The notes below the pieces were generated by a model. That model was given only the letters and a program-made list of their open reading frames with translations. It was not told the origin of the DNA and searched no databases. From NCBI GenBank assembly GCA_910577995.1, contig CAJTND010000002.1, forward strand, positions 188,324 through 252,323: a DNA stretch of 64,000 nt. The letters are read 5' to 3'. The stretch is from an uncultured Christensenella sp. Lineage in GTDB: Bacteria; Bacillota; Clostridia; Christensenellales; Pumilibacteraceae. The translations under genes and the position numbers were made by a program. Shown one piece after another: positions 44,272 to 51,507 of the stretch (positions are counted from its first letter, which is position 1; each line of letters begins with the position of its first letter).

Positions 44272-44558
44272 AAAGTATTTTGCAGAATAGCGACGCGCCC
44301 AGATGCTGTTATTTCTGCCGGTCCACCTATAATTTGCATTTGCATCATATTTTCGGCGGGACGGCAAACAGGAAGCAAAGCGAGAAGCACGGGTTCAAAG
44401 TATTCCTGTGCGGATTCCACCACAATATGTCGAACGAAGGAGTGCATTTCAACCGAGAAGTTGATTTGAAGTTAAAGCGAGAATGTCAGGCAAAGTTCGA
44501 GGAAACTCACAGCCGAGAAGAGTTTATGAAAATCATCGGAAAGAATTATTTGGATTAA
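44268..44558 (+). CDS. HNH-like zinc protein
   Basis: A 96-aa protein starting at GTG. RCCYFCRSTYNLHLHHIFGG near residue 12 followed by CGFHHNMSNEGVHF near 48 gives a Cys/His zinc site with the His pair of HNH-type nucleases. It may be a recombination or homing-type endonuclease domain; activity not shown. No strong ribosome site; coupled to the upstream gene (GTGA). Confidence 0.7.
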   Translation: MKSILQNSDAPRCCYFCRSTYNLHLHHIFGGTANRKQSEKHGFKVFLCGFHHNMSNEGVHFNREVDLKLKRECQAKFEETHSREEFMKIIGKNYLD

Positions 44559-44568
44559 GGAGAAGGCT

Positions 44569-44994
44569 ATGACGACAAGAATAGAACTAAACAAAGACCT
44601 GTCCGTAGATTATACGGAGTGGAAGAAGAATATCACAAGCAAGGGCTATTCCTACTACGATTTCAGCAGGGAAGAAGTAGAAAGGATTGCTAAAAAGAAC
44701 GTCAAGGAAGTTTCGACGACGGAGATCAGGACACTGGCGCAGGCTCTTTTTCCGCAATATCTTCAATGCAGCGGACTGTTCGACGGTTTCCTGTTCTTTG
44801 AAGTGATTGACGGGGTAAGGGTAGATCCGCCCAAGTATTGTTACGAAACGTGTAATTCTTATTTGGATAACGACGGTAGAGCAAAAGTCAATCGGCTCAT
44901 TGAAGAAATCGAAGACCTGTTCGAGCAGAACGAGATTGACTGTTCGGAAGATTGGAAGAATTATTTCAGACAGGCAAAGGAGAAAGCAGAGTGA
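44569..44994 (+). CDS. Hypothetical phage protein
   Basis: A 141-aa mostly helical protein (EWKKNITSKGYSYYDFSREE near residue 15) with two Cys near the middle and an acidic C-terminal helix. AAGGAGAAGG precedes the ATG. It overlaps ssb by 4 bases. No family recognised. Confidence 0.65.
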   Translation: MTTRIELNKDLSVDYTEWKKNITSKGYSYYDFSREEVERIAKKNVKEVSTTEIRTLAQALFPQYLQCSGLFDGFLFFEVIDGVRVDPPKYCYETCNSYLDNDGRAKVNRLIEEIEDLFEQNEIDCSEDWKNYFRQAKEKAE

Positions 44995-45392
44995 ATAAGG
45001 TAGAACTTATCGGAAATCTCACGCGAGACCCTGAATTAACCGAAACGGCAAGTGGGGTATCTGTGTGCAGGTTCTCTATAGCGGTTAAACGCAACTACTA
45101 CGGCTCCGATGGGGAACGCAAGACGGATTTCTTCAACTGCGTAGTGTGGCGAGGTTTAGGGGAAACGATAGGGAAGTATTGCAAGAAAGGACATAAGGTC
45201 GGAATTACGGGCAATATCGAAACGAGAACGTATGAAGACAATAAGGGAGTGAAGCATAATACGGTTGATATTATCGTTCAGGATGTGGACTTCCTTACTC
45301 CGAAGACTGACAATGATTACTACCCTGACGATATACCTGATGAGAGACCTGCCCAAAACGCTTATGACGATAATGACGATTTACCGTTTTAG
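44991..45392 (+). CDS. ssb: Single-stranded DNA-binding protein
   Basis: A 133-aa OB-fold protein starting at GTG. NKVELIGNLTRDPELTETAS is the family start, DFFNCVVWRGLGETIGKYCK and GNIETRTYEDNKGVKHNT follow. The acidic C-terminus ends DDLPF, the protein-interaction tip used by SSB partners. It serves phage replication and recombination with Bet. Confidence 0.95.
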   Translation: MNKVELIGNLTRDPELTETASGVSVCRFSIAVKRNYYGSDGERKTDFFNCVVWRGLGETIGKYCKKGHKVGITGNIETRTYEDNKGVKHNTVDIIVQDVDFLTPKTDNDYYPDDIPDERPAQNAYDDNDDLPF

Positions 45393-45401
45393 GAGGTAGT
45401 A

Positions 45402-45683
45402 ATGGAAGGATTGAACAAATGTCCGTTTTGCGGCGGAGTTGCAGAAATTATAGGAAGGAAAAAGATGAAAGCGGTCTGCAGGGACTGCGGTGCATCAAGT
45501 CCGACATTTAGTTTCAGATCGGAAGCGGTAGAATATTGGAACAAGAGAACAATAGTCCGATGCAAGGACTGCAAGTTCTACCACGTCGAAGAAAAGTGGT
45601 GTGACAAAAACAGTCATTTTGAAGGCGGCGCGGCAAGAACATTTGAAGAAAGTCAATTTTGCTCTCTGGGCGAAAAAATATAA
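45402..45683 (+). CDS. Lar-like (restriction alleviation) zinc-finger protein
   Basis: A 93-aa cysteine-rich protein. The N-terminal half matches the Lar pattern: CPFCGG with C7/C10, C26/C29, and EAVEYWNKR near residue 41. A second zinc-like part follows (C54, C57, C67, C87). In Rac prophage, Lar modulates type I restriction/modification; many proteins with this fold are only named by similarity, so the function is not proven. AGGAGGT precedes the ATG. Confidence 0.72.
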   Translation: MEGLNKCPFCGGVAEIIGRKKMKAVCRDCGASSPTFSFRSEAVEYWNKRTIVRCKDCKFYHVEEKWCDKNSHFEGGAARTFEESQFCSLGEKI

Positions 45684-45697
45684 TAGGAGATTTGACT

Positions 45698-46027
45698 ATG
45701 GAACAGCAGGAAAAGCAGGAAGCACGTAAAGAGTGCGAAGTGGTGGTAAACACCGACCCGAAGGAAGGACCGCTTGATGGTGCAAGTGCAAAGGTAAACG
45801 TGGCAAGATTCGTTTTCAACGACGACGGAAAGACGTTTAAGCACAAGGTACTCGAAGGAAACATTAAAGCGAGTTACGAATTGGGTACAGTATCTATCTC
45901 GGTGCCGGAAGAGAAGATTATGCTTGCAGTTAGGCTTGACGAACTTATGCAGGTAATGTTCACGGCGGCGGGCGCTTACAGAAAACTCGAAGAACAAAAA
46001 AATCAAAATAAAGGAGACAAACAATGA
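45698..46027 (+). CDS. Hypothetical phage protein upstream of the MetK-like gene
   Basis: A 109-aa protein (starts MEQQEKQEARKECEVVVNTD) with likely beta-strands in the middle (VARFVFNDDGKTFKHKVLEG) and a helical tail. AGGAG precedes the ATG. It is coupled to the MetK-like gene by a 4-base ATGA overlap, so the two are probably made together. No family recognised. Confidence 0.65.
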   Translation: MEQQEKQEARKECEVVVNTDPKEGPLDGASAKVNVARFVFNDDGKTFKHKVLEGNIKASYELGTVSISVPEEKIMLAVRLDELMQVMFTAAGAYRKLEEQKNQNKGDKQ

Positions 46028-46812
46028 TTGAAAAAGTAAACCCCAGCCATCCCGATAAGGTGGCAGACAGAATTGCAGGTGCTATTGTAGACCTTGCTTA
46101 TGCGCAAGAAAAAAACCCGAAGGTTGCAGTTGAAGTTCTTATCGGACACGGCGCGTGTCATATTATCACGGAAAGTTCCGTAGTAATTGACCCTGAAAAG
46201 ATTTATGCGGCCGTTACAAGAATTACAGGCGACGCGGAATTGAATGTAGATATTGCACAGGCAAAGCAAGATGTTCATCTCGCAGAAAATCAAAGCGGCA
46301 AGATCAGGTGCGGCGACAACGGCATTTTCAAGGGCGTACCGCTTACGGTAGAGCAAAGAGCATTATCGAATATGGCGCACGGCATTTACGAAATGGTGCC
46401 TTACGACGGAAAGTACATTCTCGACGGCGACAGAATGATAATCTGTCAGAGCAACTGCGAAAGCGATTACATCAGGAAGGTCTACCCGAAAGCCATCGTC
46501 AATCCGCTTGGGGATTGGGAAGGGGGAACGAATGTAGACACGGGCGCGACGAACAGGAAACTCGGTTCAGATATGGCGGACGGAGTAACGGGCGGCGGGC
46601 TTCACGGCAAGGATTTGTCGAAAGCAGACGTATCGGTAAACATCTATGCGTTCTTAAAAGCGCAGGAAACAGGAAAGACAGTAGAATTGTGCTGCGCCAT
46701 AGGCGACGACACAATCGACGGCAAGCCCTATTCGGAAATTGTAGAAGTGGCAAGAGACTTCATTATGAAGAAGGGTGGGTTTGAGAAGTTTGCGGAGTGG
46801 GGACTGTTTTAA
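46024..46812 (+). CDS. Shortened phage S-adenosylmethionine synthetase
   Basis: A 262-aa MetK homologue, against about 385-400 aa for cellular enzymes. The catalytic set is present by eye: HPDK at 9-12 (His9, Asp11), GKIRCGDNGIFKG near 92 for the GAGDQG loop, a Lys in DGKYILDGDRM (about 130), NRKLGSDMADG (Arg178, Lys179) and GGGLHGKDLSKADVS (Lys196, Lys200, Asp202). The central spacer and C-terminal about 100 residues of MetK are missing. It should make SAM from methionine and ATP if active, perhaps supplying the methyltransferase-like protein at 49177. Role is inference. Confidence 0.87.
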   Translation: MIEKVNPSHPDKVADRIAGAIVDLAYAQEKNPKVAVEVLIGHGACHIITESSVVIDPEKIYAAVTRITGDAELNVDIAQAKQDVHLAENQSGKIRCGDNGIFKGVPLTVEQRALSNMAHGIYEMVPYDGKYILDGDRMIICQSNCESDYIRKVYPKAIVNPLGDWEGGTNVDTGATNRKLGSDMADGVTGGGLHGKDLSKADVSVNIYAFLKAQETGKTVELCCAIGDDTIDGKPYSEIVEVARDFIMKKGGFEKFAEWGLF

Positions 46813-46861
46813 GTCCCTGCTCCGGTAGGTAAAGAATACAGCCACAGAAAGGAGAAGCCTT

Positions 46862-47458
46862 ATGAGCAAAGAAACGAAAACAACAGAAAAGCCGCAGGAT
46901 GATTTTTCGGCAATCCCGAAGAATGTACTTAATCTCATCTCGAAGTATGCGACGGAGAAAGCAATCGAAATGTTCAACCGCCAGATGGAAGAGCAGAGAG
47001 CAAAAGCAAAAGATTTCCGTATGAAAAATACGCGGCTACTTGTGAAAAAGTACAGGTGGTTGAAAAGTTATGCCGGGAACGCGGTCAGCGAATTGACGCA
47101 GTTGCTTTCGGAAGAGGAGTTGATATTCCTTGAGAGTATGGGAATGGATAACCTTGAAAGCCGTAAGGTGGAAAGCATCAAAGACAGAATGGTGTTCACG
47201 CAAACGGTACTGGGACACATTGACACAATGCTTGAACTCTACAGGAACAAGTGCCTTAACTCGGAGAGGGAAGAGGTTAGGAGAAGGTGGAGAGTATTGG
47301 AAGCGATGTACCTTACGGACAACGTAGGAAGCCCCGACGACGTAGTAGACATTGAACATATCAATACACGCACGGTGTTCAAAGATTTGAACGTAGCCAT
47401 ACAGGACCTTTCGGGACTGTTCTTTGGTATCGACCTTTCGGACATCATTCTGTTCTAA
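46862..47458 (+). CDS. ArpU/sigma-70-region-4-like late transcription regulator
   Basis: A 198-aa protein. The C-terminal half has the pattern of phage ArpU/RinA-like late regulators (RRRWRVLEAMYLTDNVGSPD, then INTRTVFKDLNVAIQDLSGL), with a helical N-terminal part rich in Lys/Arg. Such proteins switch on late genes. It is the last gene before a promoter-rich gap (47459-47659) and precedes the terminase block. AAAGGAGAAG precedes the ATG. Confidence 0.77.
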   Translation: MSKETKTTEKPQDDFSAIPKNVLNLISKYATEKAIEMFNRQMEEQRAKAKDFRMKNTRLLVKKYRWLKSYAGNAVSELTQLLSEEELIFLESMGMDNLESRKVESIKDRMVFTQTVLGHIDTMLELYRNKCLNSEREEVRRRWRVLEAMYLTDNVGSPDDVVDIEHINTRTVFKDLNVAIQDLSGLFFGIDLSDIILF

Positions 47459-47481
47459 AATGCAAGGGCAGTTTTTGGGCA

Positions 47482-47510
47482 TTGACAAAAGAAAAGCAAA
47501 GTTGTATGAT
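47482..47510 (+). promoter_or_regulatory. Promoter 1 upstream of the DUF488 region
   Basis: TTGACA (47482-47487), 17-base spacer and TATGAT (47505-47510). Confidence 0.8.
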
Positions 47511-47564
47511 GATAGCGTTGAATGTTATGTCACCCCGAAAAAAGGCGGTAAATAAAATCGTTTA

Positions 47565-47583
47565 TTGCAAAAATATTTTGCAA
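47565..47583. promoter_or_regulatory. 19-bp palindrome between two promoters, possible operator
   Basis: TTGCAAAA and TTTTGCAA flank ATA, giving perfect 8-bp arms. It lies between the -10 of promoter 1 and the -35 of promoter 2. No T-run follows, so a regulator site fits better than a terminator. Confidence 0.55.
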
Positions 47584-47600
47584 AAATACACGAAATCCGT

Positions 47601-47629
47601 TTGCTATTCGGTAGTACCTGTGTTAGAAT
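47601..47629 (+). promoter_or_regulatory. Promoter 2 upstream of the DUF488 region
   Basis: TTGCTA (47601-47606), 17-base spacer and TAGAAT (47624-47629), about 30 bases before the ATG at 47660. Confidence 0.7.
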
Positions 47630-47659
47630 GAAGATAAGAAAAACAAGGGGCTACCTAAA

Positions 47660-47896
47660 ATGACAAAGACAGAAATCGTAAAGCAAATGTTTTTATCGGG
47701 AAATCACAAGGCAGCGTTGCGTATCGCAAAAGACTTCAAAATCGGGATTACCCGTCAAGAAGCAAACGATATGCAGTTGGCATACGAGTGTATGGTTCAC
47801 GGGTCATTTTACAGACAGTTGGGAAAGGACACCGACGCTGCTATCAAAAAAGGTATTGCGGTATTGCAGAGTGCGGTGTTACGGATGGCGGTATGA
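47660..47896 (+). CDS. Small hypothetical phage protein
   Basis: A 78-aa helical protein (EIVKQMFLSGNHKAALRIAK near the start). AAGGGG precedes the ATG. Coupled to the DUF488 gene by a 4-base overlap (ATGA). No family recognised, but near-identical small genes upstream of DUF488 are common in Firmicute phages. Confidence 0.65.
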   Translation: MTKTEIVKQMFLSGNHKAALRIAKDFKIGITRQEANDMQLAYECMVHGSFYRQLGKDTDAAIKKGIAVLQSAVLRMAV

Positions 47897-48339
47897 AGAT
47901 ATTTACCAGTCGTTACCAAAACCCCGAATTGCAATCGGGCAATTACACGGTTGTGGGCATAACAAGGGGCGCGCCCAGATTTCCGTTAAAGTACAAGTTA
48001 AGCGGAAACATCATAGAGTTCGCGCCGCCCGGTTATTTGTTCAGTGAGAACGATAGGGCGGTATTCACTCCAAAGTTCTTTGCACATCTTGACAGAGTGG
48101 GCATTGAACGGGCGAAAAGCCTTCTGCGACCGTATCTGTCATTTAACAAAGACATTGTTCTGTGTTGTTACGAAGATGTCAGAATCCCCGACGAGTGGTG
48201 TCATCGCTTGGTATTTGCTGAATGGTGGCAGGCTCGCACGGGAATGGCGATACCTGAATTGCAAGACAGTTCAACGTGTAAGTCGGGCAAAAAGCCAGAA
48301 GCACAGCAAAAGCAAATGACGTTGTTCGACTTATTATAG
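47893..48339 (+). CDS. DUF488 family protein with C-terminal sliding-clamp-like motif
   Basis: A 148-aa protein. TSRYQNPELQSG at the start and LCCYEDVRIPDEWCHRLVFA near residue 93 are the DUF488 hallmarks (paired Cys and His). The protein ends QMTLFDLL (141-148), which resembles the bacterial beta-clamp-binding motif QLxLF, so it might be recruited to replisomes; the function of DUF488 itself is unknown. Its TAG stop is immediately followed by the first base of a tRNA gene. Confidence 0.82.
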   Translation: MKIFTSRYQNPELQSGNYTVVGITRGAPRFPLKYKLSGNIIEFAPPGYLFSENDRAVFTPKFFAHLDRVGIERAKSLLRPYLSFNKDIVLCCYEDVRIPDEWCHRLVFAEWWQARTGMAIPELQDSSTCKSGKKPEAQQKQMTLFDLL

Positions 48340-48415
48340 CCGCCTATAGCTCAACGGTAGAGCAGCAGACTCTTAATCTGCGGGTTGGGGTGTTCGAGTC
48401 CCTCTGGGCGGACCA
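48340..48415 (+). tRNA. tRNA-Lys (anticodon CTT), phage-borne
   Basis: A complete cloverleaf with encoded CCA. Acceptor CCGCCTA pairs with TGGGCGG (one G-T pair), D-arm GCTC/GAGC, anticodon stem GCAGA/TCTGC around the loop CTCTTAA (anticodon CTT at 48372-48374), T-loop TTCGAGT, discriminator A and CCA at 48413-48415. The T-stem GGGTG/CCCTC has one T-C mismatch and one G-T pair, a mild irregularity. It starts with no gap after the DUF488 stop codon and would be released from that mRNA by processing. Confidence 0.9.
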
Positions 48416-48451
48416 AATAGGTCTTCATTGTAAGACCGACAATAAAGTGTA

Positions 48452-48485
48452 GAAGCGACTACGATTAAGTAGCCGCTTCTTTTCT
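48452..48485 (+). terminator. Hairpin terminator after the tRNA
   Basis: GAAGCGACTAC (48452-48462) pairs with GTAGCCGCTTC (48469-48479) with one A-C mismatch, 6-base loop, then TTTTCTT. Confidence 0.7.
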
Positions 48486-49093
48486 TATTGTTGTTCGTGA
48501 TGTAAGTAGTCTTGATATTCTTTCTCGATAGCGTCGCGTATGCCTGCATAATCGCATTTGGTAGGCTTGCCGCGATTTATCAGACCAGATAGAGAGATAC
48601 TGCGTTGCATACCAAAGATGGCATCAATTTTGTAGGTAGCAAGAACGTAAAAGTCCCAGTTATTCAGATTGAGCGGATTTTCTGGGGCGCGTTCCTTGCT
48701 TTTGTAATGGCAGAATACATAGACGTTTGAATGGCGTTTGTGATTGTCGTAATCATACCGCGCTTCGTCTGGAATCCAGTCATACGCCGGCGAGATCGAG
48801 AAGATGATTTTTGAATACTTGTCGGGTTGATTTTTGGGGTACCACGATTGAAGATAGGCGGAGCATTTGACTTCGATTTTCTTATCTTCCCATAGAAGGT
48901 CATACGACTCCCAGTCCACGTGAGTGGTGGTTAAGTCAAGGTCGAGCGCGGTTGCGATAATGAACTCCGCAAATGCGCCGCGCATTGTGTTATTGAGCAA
49001 ATCTGAAGAGTTCCATTTCCAGAAGTCAGACAGTAACCTATTGATAGGCATACCGTCAAATTTCAGATGCTCATTGCCTGTTAAAACTTGCAT
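48485..49093 (-). CDS. Unrecognised PD-(D/E)XK nuclease-like protein, copy 2 of the two-member family
   Basis: A 202-aa homologue of the protein at 37349-37912, with the same blocks in the same order: TGNEH, MPINRLLSDFWKWNSSDL (residues 15-32), AEFIIATALDLDL (42-54), IEVKCSAYLQ (73-82) and WDFYVLATYKID near 145. Glu43 and Glu74-x-Lys76 again fit a PD-(D/E)XK core. The middle of the protein has a longer Tyr/Asp-rich segment than copy 1. It is a single minus-strand gene with its own promoter, opposing the surrounding plus-strand late genes. Function unknown. Confidence 0.7.
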   Translation of the reverse strand: MQVLTGNEHLKFDGMPINRLLSDFWKWNSSDLLNNTMRGAFAEFIIATALDLDLTTTHVDWESYDLLWEDKKIEVKCSAYLQSWYPKNQPDKYSKIIFSISPAYDWIPDEARYDYDNHKRHSNVYVFCHYKSKERAPENPLNLNNWDFYVLATYKIDAIFGMQRSISLSGLINRGKPTKCDYAGIRDAIEKEYQDYLHHEQQ

Positions 49094-49128
49094 AAACGAT
49101 GTCTCCTTATTTATTTATCGTAGTTAAT

Positions 49129-49157
49129 ATTATATCAATTACAGGCGAAACTAACAA
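49129..49157 (-). promoter_or_regulatory. Promoter for the second PD-(D/E)XK-like gene
   Basis: On the minus strand TTGTTA (49152-49157), 17-base spacer and TATAAT (49129-49134), with AAGGAG before the ATG. On the plus strand TTACAG occurs at 49139-49144 (within the spacer) and 49159-49164; it matches half of the operator palindrome at 38390, so repressor control is conceivable. Confidence 0.7.
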
Positions 49158-49176
49158 GTTACAGGAGGGCTTATAG

Positions 49177-50610
49177 ATGGCGCGATTTCAAAACCCCGGC
49201 GCATTGTTTCTGGGAACGCTCGTAGCGCAGGAGCAAAAGTTTCTCAAACCGTTACTCGAAAACGCAAAGAAGAGCGGTTATTCAAAAGTAGTAGAGCCTT
49301 GCGCCGGCGCATTTGCTATGTCGCACCTTGCAGCGCAGGTTGGTTATTCGGGTTCGCAGATAGAAGCAAGCGACGTTTCTATGTTCACGAGCATAATGGG
49401 TTACGCTATTATGGGAAAGACGCTCGAAGAACTGGAAATCAAAGCGGAAGGATTTACGGACGAAGAACTATGCGACCCTGCGACGGCGCTCTATGCTCAA
49501 CTCGTATTGAGAACCGCAAAGCAGGCGGGAAAAGACTACTTCTACAATATCTTACTCGATTTGCAGCATCGTAGAACCGAGCATATCAAATCATTGAATG
49601 AGCAACTCGATAGGGCGCGTTCGGCGCTCAAAGGTATGAATTACCGTGCGCTTGATATGTGGGAACATCTTGATGAGTGTATCGACGATCCGCACACGTT
49701 GATTATCGCAAATCCGCCCACGTATACGGCAGGATTTGAAAAGTGGTATGACACGGGCGGTAAGATGACTTGGAAAGAACCGAAGTACGGTATCTTTGAC
49801 GTAAAGACAGGGCTTCACGATTTGTACGAAAAGTGCAAAGACGCGAAAGCCCTTTTAATTTGCTATGAAGAGAACGCGCCGTATCAAACGGCGGGAAGTC
49901 CCATTTTCGCCAGATACGGAGTGCGTGAAGGCGTTAACGTGTACATCACGTCGAACAGACCAGAAGAAGCCACCGCTTTGGCTCACGGAAAGAAAATTAC
50001 GCGCCCGAACGAAAGTCGGCTTGAACCGCTTGAATGTTCAATGCTTCCGCGAGATTACGTTATCACGAAAGACAGCGAAATTGCATTACAGACGATCGAT
50101 AGGGCAAACGCTCAATACTATCGGCAGTTATGGACGCACAATTTTGTCGGGTCTGCGGCGCAGATTAACACTGCCGTGTTCATCGACAAGATGATTGCGG
50201 GAGTATTCGGAATCGACAAAGCTGCGCTCACTATGGGCGCGTTTGGTACACAGGTAAGCGACGCGGTATTCCTTATGTATGGAATGACTGTTCCGCATAA
50301 GAAGTACAGACTGGGCAGGCTCTTAACGATGCTTGCGCAGAATAAGCCGTTTATTTACAGTCAATGCAACGACATTGAACGCGAGAAGGCGCACCACCTT
50401 AAAACGGTGCAGATGACAAAATACCCCGAAGCAAAGGAAATGCGCGGGGTTATGAAACTGACAAAGAAAGTTCCCGACAAGAAGTATGGGTTCAAACTCA
50501 CATACGAGTCGGACTTAAAAGACCGTAACGAGCGGCAAACGCTTGAAGAATGGCTCTTGAAGGAGGAGAGATGGCAAACGGAACGACAGAAAACCAAAGC
50601 GCAGAAGTAA
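49177..50610 (+). CDS. Methyltransferase-like protein with NPP motif
   Basis: A 477-aa protein. VVEPCAGAFAMSHLA (about residues 38-52) resembles the SAM-binding motif I of adenine methyltransferases, and IIANPPTYTAGFEKWYD (about 176) resembles the catalytic (D/N)PP(Y/F/W) motif, with Thr before Tyr. It has a coiled segment near 125-150 and a long C-terminal region I do not recognise. The next gene, ParB-like, overlaps by 40 bases. A phage DNA methyltransferase is the best reading; RNA or protein methylation is not excluded. AGGAGGG precedes the ATG. Confidence 0.72.
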   Translation: MARFQNPGALFLGTLVAQEQKFLKPLLENAKKSGYSKVVEPCAGAFAMSHLAAQVGYSGSQIEASDVSMFTSIMGYAIMGKTLEELEIKAEGFTDEELCDPATALYAQLVLRTAKQAGKDYFYNILLDLQHRRTEHIKSLNEQLDRARSALKGMNYRALDMWEHLDECIDDPHTLIIANPPTYTAGFEKWYDTGGKMTWKEPKYGIFDVKTGLHDLYEKCKDAKALLICYEENAPYQTAGSPIFARYGVREGVNVYITSNRPEEATALAHGKKITRPNESRLEPLECSMLPRDYVITKDSEIALQTIDRANAQYYRQLWTHNFVGSAAQINTAVFIDKMIAGVFGIDKAALTMGAFGTQVSDAVFLMYGMTVPHKKYRLGRLLTMLAQNKPFIYSQCNDIEREKAHHLKTVQMTKYPEAKEMRGVMKLTKKVPDKKYGFKLTYESDLKDRNERQTLEEWLLKEERWQTERQKTKAQK

Positions 50611-51506
50611 AGACTGTTTCCTATGAACAGATGCTTGAACTCGGACACGGCTTGATTATAGCCAAAGTTCCGCTTACTTCGCTGCGCGAGCAGGACATCA
50701 ATGCTCGAATAATGAAGAACGAGATGCAGAAGCAGCTTACAGACAACATCCGCAAACGCGGGCAACTTGAAAGCCTGCCTTTCTGCGCTCTCGTTGACGG
50801 CAAAATCGAAATCATATCGGGACATCACAGAATCCGGTCCGCAAAGGATTCGGGCGTTATAAACGAAATCTACGTGATACTCGATGTTACGGGGTTGACA
50901 CGCTCACAGATTGCGGCAAAGCAACTTGCGCATAACGCCATTAGCGGCTTCGACGACCAGTCCACGCTGAAAGAAATCGTTAAACTGATAGACGACGTTG
51001 ACGATATGCTGGAAAGTTACATCGGAAAGGACATCTTGGGCGAACCCCTTGCAGAACTCGAAAAACTTCTGTCCCCGACAGTCGAGTACGATTGGAAGAA
51101 TATTGTATTTACGTTCCTGCCGCATCAAGTCAAAGACCTTGATAAACTTGTCGAAGCATTACGCTCACAGCAACCTGATTTTATCGGCGCTTGCGATATA
51201 GAACAGCATAAGCCTTTTATCGACGCTCTTGCAAAATATCAGGAGTTCGCAAACGTCAAGAACACGGGCGCGGCTATTCACGCTATGATTAAAGGAACAG
51301 AGCAACTGTTCGACGATTTGCAATTCGACGATAAGCAGGAATGGGTACAGATCACGTCCGTTCTCGGAAGCAGCGCAATCCCCAAAGAAGCGGCGGAAAT
51401 CATCACGATGGCAATTAAGAAAATGATTGAAAGCGGCGATGTAAACGCCAAAAGCAAATGGAAAGCCATTGAACTTTGGGCGGCAGATTATTTAGGAGGT
51501 AACTGA
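50571..51506 (+). CDS. ParB/Srx-domain protein
   Basis: A 311-aa protein. VPLTSLREQDINARIM near residue 33 and IISGHHRIRSAKDSG (GHHR at 84-87) are ParB N-terminal domain motifs, a fold that in chromosomal ParB is a CTP-binding switch. There is no ParB DNA-binding HTH that I can see; the C-terminal 200 residues are helical. Such ParB-domain proteins often accompany methyltransferases and terminases in phages. AGGAGG precedes the ATG, and it overlaps the methyltransferase-like gene by 40 bases. Confidence 0.82.
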   Translation: MANGTTENQSAEVKTVSYEQMLELGHGLIIAKVPLTSLREQDINARIMKNEMQKQLTDNIRKRGQLESLPFCALVDGKIEIISGHHRIRSAKDSGVINEIYVILDVTGLTRSQIAAKQLAHNAISGFDDQSTLKEIVKLIDDVDDMLESYIGKDILGEPLAELEKLLSPTVEYDWKNIVFTFLPHQVKDLDKLVEALRSQQPDFIGACDIEQHKPFIDALAKYQEFANVKNTGAAIHAMIKGTEQLFDDLQFDDKQEWVQITSVLGSSAIPKEAAEIITMAIKKMIESGDVNAKSKWKAIELWAADYLGGN

Positions 51507-51507
51507 T

